From NCBI RefSeq assembly GCF_010093535.1, contig NW_022985217.1, positions 190,553 through 254,552 on the forward strand: a stretch of 64,000 nt of DNA. The letters run 5' to 3'. Positions 58,494 to 64,000 of this stretch are shown here, piece after piece; within the stretch, counting starts at the first letter, position 1, and the number at the start of each line of letters is the position of its first letter. The stretch comes from Lindgomyces ingoldianus (Eukaryota > Ascomycota > Dothideomycetes > Pleosporales > Lindgomycetaceae). Position numbers and translations under genes: made by a program. Below the pieces are notes generated by a model. That model was not told where the DNA came from. It was given only the letters and a program-made list of their open reading frames with translations, and searched no databases.

Positions 58494-59849
58494 ATGAAAC
58501 CACTTCTCTGCACTCTGGCCATTACTGCCACCACCACAGCTCGAGGGCTAACCAACCTCGAAAGTCCTACTGGGGATGTCGTGGTTCATGCTACGAATCC
58601 TCCAACAACGACAGTTGATGTCAACGTCGGTAGGCATCGCCGTATACACAGTCATCCAAACGAATACCACGGCGAGCTCATCATGCCTGCCTCACCTCAA
58701 GCATATGCAGCACCCACGCTTAACTTGGAGGAAATAAATACAGAGCTGATTCCAAGCATCAACTCCCAGCAAAGAGAATCACAGCGACGTCATTTATCGC
58801 ATACACACGACAGCTCCGAGCCAACCCACAAGATCCCAGCGCATACGTCATGGAGCAATCTCCACAAGCTTCCCGCGCAAATAGAAGACCCTGGCTATGC
58901 AGGGCTGGTGCGTACCAAAGCTCAAGGTCAAGCCCAGCGCTGTACTGCTACTGCTACTGCCACTCCCGCTATCGAATCACGAGCCCGGGACTTCAACGTC
59001 AAACGCTGGATCACATCTACATTCCTTTCCACTGCCGCTTCCGCTAACGAGCGCAGCTCATACACCAAATATACCCCGAAATGCACCACTGGAACCAGAG
59101 GCAGCTGCATCTACTTCACACTCGCATACACCAACTCCACATATTTCACTACCTCACCCCCTAACAACGGCAACAACAACGGCATCTCCCACATTCCAAT
59201 TTTCTACATTGACACCCCCTGGATCCTAACCTACGCCCAAAAGCTCTCATCCGCCCTATTCAACAACGCCACAACCTCATCCACCTGTCCTAAAGGGAAT
59301 TGTAAATCCTGCCCAATCCCCATCCCAGGATCTCCGGATATCCATCTCCTCCGTCTAAACTCCACCGCCCAACAAGTCCTTGAAACCACAACAGTCCCGG
59401 TGACCTATAATACATTACTAGTTGTCTCTAAAACCGCAGTGCAACGCGGAAGGCTTGCTGTCCTGTCTCCAGCGCCTAACCAAGGCTTCTCGCTTGACTC
59501 GGAAAAGTCCTTGCTCTACCTCCCCGTGCTCACATTCATCGAAGATAAATTGACATCAGTGTACCCTACGTTGGAAATCGGACTGATATTGGGATTCCTA
59601 TTACCGATTCCTGCGGCAATTGCGGGGTTCTTTGGGGCTGCGGTGTTGGTGTGTTTGGGTGCGGGGGTGCGTGGGGTGATTAATAGGGTGGTGAGATTGT
59701 GTGGAGTGGGAAAGGGAGGTAGGGAGCAGAGGGGGACGGAGGCAGGAGAGGTTGAGATGCAGATGGGGGACGTAGGAAGGGCGCAGGGGCAGGGGGAAGA
59801 GGAGAGTGAGCAGCCGCCTAAGTATGATGTGTTTCGTGAGCGAGTGTGA
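58494..59849 (+). CDS. Secretory-pathway single-pass membrane protein with PPxY tail
   Basis: Single exon, 451 residues. A signal peptide (MKPLLCTLAITATTTARG) is followed by a long Thr/Asn/Ser-rich lumenal or extracellular part with many N-glycosylation sites and four to six Cys (TCPKGNCKSC). A strong transmembrane helix (about residues 362-392, LEIGLILGFLLPIPAAIAGFFG) precedes a Gly/Glu/Gln-rich cytosolic tail ending EQPPKYDVFRERV. PPKY at 441-444 is a PPxY motif. Unknown family; could be a cell-wall sensor or a cargo whose turnover is ubiquitin-controlled. The start is the first ATG in the frame. Confidence 0.72.
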   Translation: MKPLLCTLAITATTTARGLTNLESPTGDVVVHATNPPTTTVDVNVGRHRRIHSHPNEYHGELIMPASPQAYAAPTLNLEEINTELIPSINSQQRESQRRHLSHTHDSSEPTHKIPAHTSWSNLHKLPAQIEDPGYAGLVRTKAQGQAQRCTATATATPAIESRARDFNVKRWITSTFLSTAASANERSSYTKYTPKCTTGTRGSCIYFTLAYTNSTYFTTSPPNNGNNNGISHIPIFYIDTPWILTYAQKLSSALFNNATTSSTCPKGNCKSCPIPIPGSPDIHLLRLNSTAQQVLETTTVPVTYNTLLVVSKTAVQRGRLAVLSPAPNQGFSLDSEKSLLYLPVLTFIEDKLTSVYPTLEIGLILGFLLPIPAAIAGFFGAAVLVCLGAGVRGVINRVVRLCGVGKGGREQRGTEAGEVEMQMGDVGRAQGQGEEESEQPPKYDVFRERV

Positions 59850-60352
59850 GAGCTTGGGTGCAGCTTGGATTGGCGAGGTGTCGGCTGGAGATGGAAGTTT
59901 GGGAGGTTTGGGTGAGTAGAAGAATAGTCTTCATTTCGCCGTGGAGGGCGCTATGGGAATGTGGATCTCGTCTATGGCGTTCATCTGGAGTGCGTTAAGG
60001 TGGTAGTTAGCCTGCTTGAAATAATCTGTAATAATATTTTTGTTTAACGTCTGATGTCGAACATATATCTAAACGACACTCATCGATTGAGGCGGCCTAG
60101 ATAGATCGCTAGGTCGCTAGACTGCAACCTCTCTGGCCCTACCAATCAAGAATTCGACCACAACACCTGAAATTCTTAAGCTTAAGGAATAACGCATAAC
60201 GCAATATACAAATTCTATCTACTAAGTAGACCTATTCTATAGATAGCTATGTGCTGCTTGTACTGCAAGCTGGCTTGCTTTGTATTATCTGACCTAGTCT
60301 GGCATCGTGTCGAGCTCCTCACTGTTTCGGATATCTTGCAATGCAATACTTG

Positions 60353-60392
<40 letters not shown>

Positions 60393-60911
60393 CCTGCGCC
60401 CCACAAGGGGTGGGTCTGGTGGCTGAGTCGAGGTGCTAATACCCGCACGCAGTCCAGAGATGGTTTAGCACAGCAAAGGTTCAGGCTGCCGATGCCTGCT
60501 GAAGACGACGGCGTGCTACGCAGCCTACAATTATCCTCTCGTGTGCAAATCAGCAGGACTAACCCCAAGACAATCCTGGCACATTGGTGATTGGTGGTCA
60601 GTGATATAGGTTGTAGAGGTCATGCAGGGTGGTCACTGAAGAGCATAATAGTGACAATGTTTCATTGAATTATGAAGAAGTGTCCACTAAGGACGTGGTA
60701 TCATCCGGTTCCATTCCGTGAGTCATATTTAGTCGAGCCGCGCCCGGCATACCAGGCAACAGTCTCGTTCCACCCGACAACGCCAGAAATGCAACATTGC
60801 CGCGAACGCCAAACCGGCTTACCTAGTACTTCCGCCATGGGTATGAGCAGATGTTTGAGTACATGCATGAAAGTGTGGAGCGAAAAGGAAAGAAAGGAAA
60901 TATGCCGTTGA
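59850..60911. other. Intergenic region with microsatellite
   Basis: About 1.06 kb, AT-rich at 60000-60300, then the TA/GA microsatellite. I see no gene; ORFs at 60215-60568 and 60672-60911 are unsupported. Confidence 0.45.
60353..60392 (+). repeat. (TA)12(GA)8 compound microsatellite
   Basis: Twelve TA then eight GA dinucleotides without interruption; a likely polymorphic site. Confidence 0.95.
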
Positions 60912-61653
60912 TTAACGTCGCTTTTGAACTCTCGTACGCGATTCGGAGAATGGTTTCAAGGCACCCTTGCCCCTCGTCTGCGGAAACGTGATTTGGTTTC
61001 TTGGTTTGCGGCGGCGGTTGATTTTCGATCGATGGATCTTCTTCTTGGAAGATGATTTAGAAGCAGGAGTGGCGCTGTCAACGTCCATCTCTAATGTATG
61101 ACAGTTAGCCTATTTTCTGAACTTCCTTTCCACCAAAGTATTTTTCGTCAAGAGCGAGGGTGTCGAAGGCCAGCTGTAACTGCCCCTTTCTGTCGAATCC
61201 AACCACATCAGAACAGAGTCCGAGGTACAGGTAGAGCTGGTCGGATTCGTGTTGGCATTCTTCCATGGTCCTCAGATATGGGACGTGGCCGAAGTGGTCT
61301 CGGTGCGCTTCATTTTCGAAGCTAATAGTTTGCGGAATCGGAGTAGAGAGAGTATACCAACCTTTCGGGTATTCTGCGTTGTCGGTAGGCTCTTCGGCGT
61401 CGGGGGGAGCTTCGCAGATGTAAGAAAGGCTGCCTGAAGTGGAGGACTGTTCATTGGTGGACGCAATACCTTGGGCCGAACCAATGTCCATTTTCGCGAC
61501 GTTCTTGCGCGGCTCCGGCCTCGGCTGGTTAACGGCCTCAAGGAGTTTTGCGTGGAGACGCTCAGTGCGAGCAGTCTCAACGGGCTGGAAGACGCGGGAG
61601 CGAAGCTTGGAGCGGTTCGCCTTTTTGACGCTGGAGCGGAGACCTTTCGCCAT
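60912..61653 (-). CDS. DUF2423-family small basic nucleolar-type protein
   Basis: Exons 61362-61653 and 60912-61090, with an intron at 61091-61361 (271 nt, long for this window; GTTGGT donor, CATTAG acceptor); 156 residues. The N-terminus AKGLRSSVKKANRSKLRSRV is the DUF2423 signature (Llp-like proteins), and the next residues RTERLHAKLLE agree. The C-terminal exon reads MDVDSATPASK, then very basic KKKIHRSKINRRRKPRNQIT, the usual end of this family. Members localise to the nucleolus, with an inferred role in ribosome biogenesis. Reading through the intron instead gives a 182-codon frame that lacks this basic end, so splicing is preferred. Confidence 0.82.
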
Positions 61654-62326
61654 TGTGGCGGCGGGGGTAATGCGAGGGAGTGTAGCGCGCGCGGGGAGTA
61701 CGAGGGGCGCAAGTGGCAGAGGTCGCGGTGAGAGTTGTGGGCGGAATGTGCAGAGTGTGAGTGAGGAAAAAAGTGAAGAGTGAAGAGGGACGGCGTGGAA
61801 TTTTACGTGGGCGGGCGAAGGCGGTCAGGCAGAACTGTGGAGCGTCTGTGCCGGGTCTTGTGCCGGGTCTGTGCTAGTCTCTGCTCCTGCCCAGTGCCCC
61901 CATTAACTTAGCGGGAGTGATGACTTTGCGCCTGGCCAAGGCTGCTTTCGGTGTCGTCGATGCGAGAGAGCCGCCTGCGGGACCTCCTCAACCGCTGCTC
62001 GATCCTCTCAATCGGGGCGACGGCCGGCCGTGTAATCGTCGCAGAACTGCTTGCTTTGCGTGATCCCTCCCGAGGACGCTGGCACTCCTCCTGCCCCCGC
62101 TGCGTCGTCGACGAGAACTGGAAGTTGCTACCGACACCCCAAAACGTCGACTTCACATCTTTTCTCCGGCCCTGCTACTGCTCCTTCACTTCTCCCCAGG
62201 CTGCCCTCCTAGTCTCGCTCACTCCCCATGTCTCGCCCTGGACCTCTTCCCTGACAGCCTCTCCCCACTCTGCGATCCACTGCCCGCTCGAGTCCAGCTG
62301 CGAGTGCGGTCCGTTCAACTCCAGAC
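61654..62326. promoter_or_regulatory. Divergent promoter DUF2423 gene / SUMO ligase
   Basis: 673 bp between the two ATG codons. C-rich leader immediately before the SUMO ligase start, and GGGCGACGGCCGGCCG near 62014 is a GC-rich palindromic patch. ORFs inside are shadows. Confidence 0.45.
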
Positions 62327-64000
62327 ATGGCCTCAAATGGGACAACCATCGAACAGCTGGCAGCAACCCTGTCCGCTCGATCAAAGACTCTTATTAACAA
62401 TGATCTGAAGAGAATCTGCAAAGAGGAAGGTCAGAACGTGGGAGGGAATAAATCCCAACTGCAAGGCCGCGTCCTTAACAGTACGTTCCCCCTCGGCCGG
62501 TGCCCTCGTGTCGCCCGTCCAAGGTTGTCTTCTGCCTCTTCTTACTAATCTGTCTCTTCGTCTGTAGTGATCCATAACGCAGCCCTCGGCGGTGACTTCG
62601 ACACACTTCAGAGGCTTCGTTATCGATTGCACAACCACGGCGAGGCTCCACCTCCGACGTACAACGCCCCGGCCGCTCCTCCTGCGCAAGCCTCACCCGC
62701 TCCCCCCAACAGGTACCCCAGCATGGCCACCGGACAGAACGGCTATGCTAGTCGCCAGTCCTATCCTCCCTATCGTCCCCCACCTGCCCGTAAGTCGCCC
62801 TCTATCCAAGTCGCTTTTTTATTTTTGCTTAGTTTAGGTAGTGCCACCCACATCCTCATTCAAGGAATCCCCATTCTATGAAATTCGGGAATTACTTTTA
62901 GGAGGCATGTCTCTAGAAGGTGAGCGCCGTTCTTGCTTAGTCCTAGTACCGGCTCACCGTTTTCAGTCTCGCCAAACCATCGCCTCACTCTTAATAAAAC
63001 CCTTATCCTGTCCACCGAACAATGCAACCGCTTGAAATCTGATCCCACGCTACGAGTACTACTCTTCGCTGCAGTCGATCAACCGCTTGGTCCATATCAG
63101 CGTGTCGACGTCGCCTTCCCTTCCCAGGTCGAAGTGAAGATCAATGGCGACGAGATCAAAGCCAACTACAAAGGTTTGAAGGGCAAGCCCGGTTCCACGC
63201 GTCCAGCCGACATCACAGACTACGTTCGCAAGGTGGCTCATTACCGGAACAGTCTGCTGGTGACCTATGCGCTGACGCAGAAGGTCAGTCATAAAGAGGT
63301 TTTCGATATCTAGTTCCCCGCCGTGCTATTACGCTAACCTCCTCATAGAAATATAACATCTACTTATACATGGTAAAGAAGCACACCGTAGAGGACCTGG
63401 CCCAGCGCATCACTCTGCGAAACGTCATCACCAAGCAGACCGTCATCAATGAGAGTAAGTTGTGATACTACGAAATTCGCCTCTGAGGCTCACGCTAGTA
63501 CAGTGCTGAAGAAGGCAAATGACGCCGACATTGTGGTTAGCTCTACCAACATGTCTCTTAAGGATCCTATCTCAACTCTTAGGATTACCATCCCTTGCAG
63601 GTCAAATTTGTGCAACCACAACCAGTGCTTTGATGCAGCATCATTCTTGCAATTACAGGAGCAAGCTCCAACATGGCAGTGTCCTGTATGCAACAAGACT
63701 GTATCATTTGAAGGTCTTGCGGTGGATCAGTAAGTGATAGAATACGGATCTCGGGAGAAGCACCTGACATCAAGCAGATATGTCCAAGAGATCCTCGATT
63801 CTGTGCCGAAGGGCACGGACCAAGTGACAATCGAGCCGAATGGCGATTGGTCGAATGGAAACAAGACAGAACCCCAACCTTATCGAAATGGCTCTACGGC
63901 AGCGCATGAGGATAACAGTGACGATGAGCTGGTAGAGATACCTGACTATCGCGTGTCCGCGATAAAGAGCGAAGCTATCTATACTCCCTTGTCGATGGCT
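62327..64000 (+). CDS. Siz/PIAS-type SUMO E3 ligase, 3'-truncated by window edge
   Basis: Seven exons visible: 62327-62480, 62568-62789, 62842-62919, 62967-63283, 63349-63454, 63504-63729 and 63778 to the edge; 442 residues so far. A SAP-type helix pair (residues about 10-50: TLINNDLKRICKEEGQNVGG) is followed by a Pro-rich linker. The PINIT domain (about 130-290) includes FYEIRELLLGGMSLE and RPADITDYVRKVAHYRNSLL. The SP-RING starts near Cys324: CNHNQCFDAASFLQL, then WQCPVCNKTVSFEGLAVDQY. The SP-RING recruits Ubc9, and PINIT and SAP help choose substrates such as PCNA or septins in yeast. The acidic SUMO-interaction-like segment DDELVEIPDY appears near 63925. Confidence 0.94.

Noticed and set aside
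60400..60470. Stretch resembling a tRNA D-arm (GTGGCTGAGTCG)
   Set aside because: No matching acceptor stem or T-arm GTTCRA at the right distance, so not a tRNA gene.
1..64000. tRNA, 5S rRNA, CRISPR array or intact transposon
   Set aside because: By eye I found no cloverleaf, no 5S consensus, no regularly spaced direct repeats and no transposase or reverse transcriptase reading frame; a tRNAscan or RepeatMasker run would be decisive.

Overview
This window is nuclear DNA of a filamentous ascomycete (Pezizomycotina; the exact class cannot be fixed from the sequence). It carries MMM1 (ERMES), YOP1, VPS45, RIX1, an ERF4-type Ras palmitoylation subunit, a YPP1/TTC7-type PI4-kinase adaptor, an RFX factor, a Zn2Cys6 factor and a Siz/PIAS SUMO ligase. 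The introns are short (mostly 49-106 nt), with GTRNGT-like donors and CTAAC/CTGAC branch sites. Genes sit on both strands without operons. I read exon-intron structures from splice signals and frame continuity; none is confirmed by transcripts. I saw no tRNA, rRNA, CRISPR array or intact transposon.

Layout. 1-14 kb: a 5'-truncated low-complexity protein, ERF4, a secreted TNT-domain NADase, a short-chain dehydrogenase divergent from MMM1, and a WHIM-type nuclear protein. 16-27 kb: a BAR-domain protein, a decayed small gene, a 100-bp tandem repeat, an NAD(P)-binding epimerase-like protein, VPS45, and a Zn2Cys6 regulator whose ATG directly follows the stop of a five-codon uORF. 27-33 kb: an intronless laminin-G-like plus LGFP-repeat protein, a dimeric alpha-beta barrel protein, and a protein with a Zn2Cys6-like cysteine cluster in its C-terminal third. 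33-47 kb: YPP1 and RIX1 from a 300-bp divergent promoter, a decayed gene, RFX and YOP1.

47-54 kb is an accessory-looking stretch. It holds a decayed gene of unknown family, a clear relic of an ACC-synthase-like PLP aminotransferase, and two single-exon F-box-like proteins. 54-60 kb holds a protein kinase and two neighbouring single-exon membrane proteins whose tails both end in a PPxY motif. The window closes with a DUF2423 nucleolar-type protein and a SUMO E3 ligase cut by the right edge.

The housekeeping genes cover membrane traffic and organelle contact (VPS45, YOP1, MMM1, ERF4, YPP1, BAR) and nucleus/ribosome functions (RIX1, DUF2423, RFX, WHIM, SUMO ligase). They do not form one pathway. 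The most noteworthy items are the LGFP protein (possible bacterial origin), the TNT NADase, four decayed genes with different degrees of ruin, the PPxY membrane-protein pair, the stop-restart uORF and the very small exons (9 and 14 nt).
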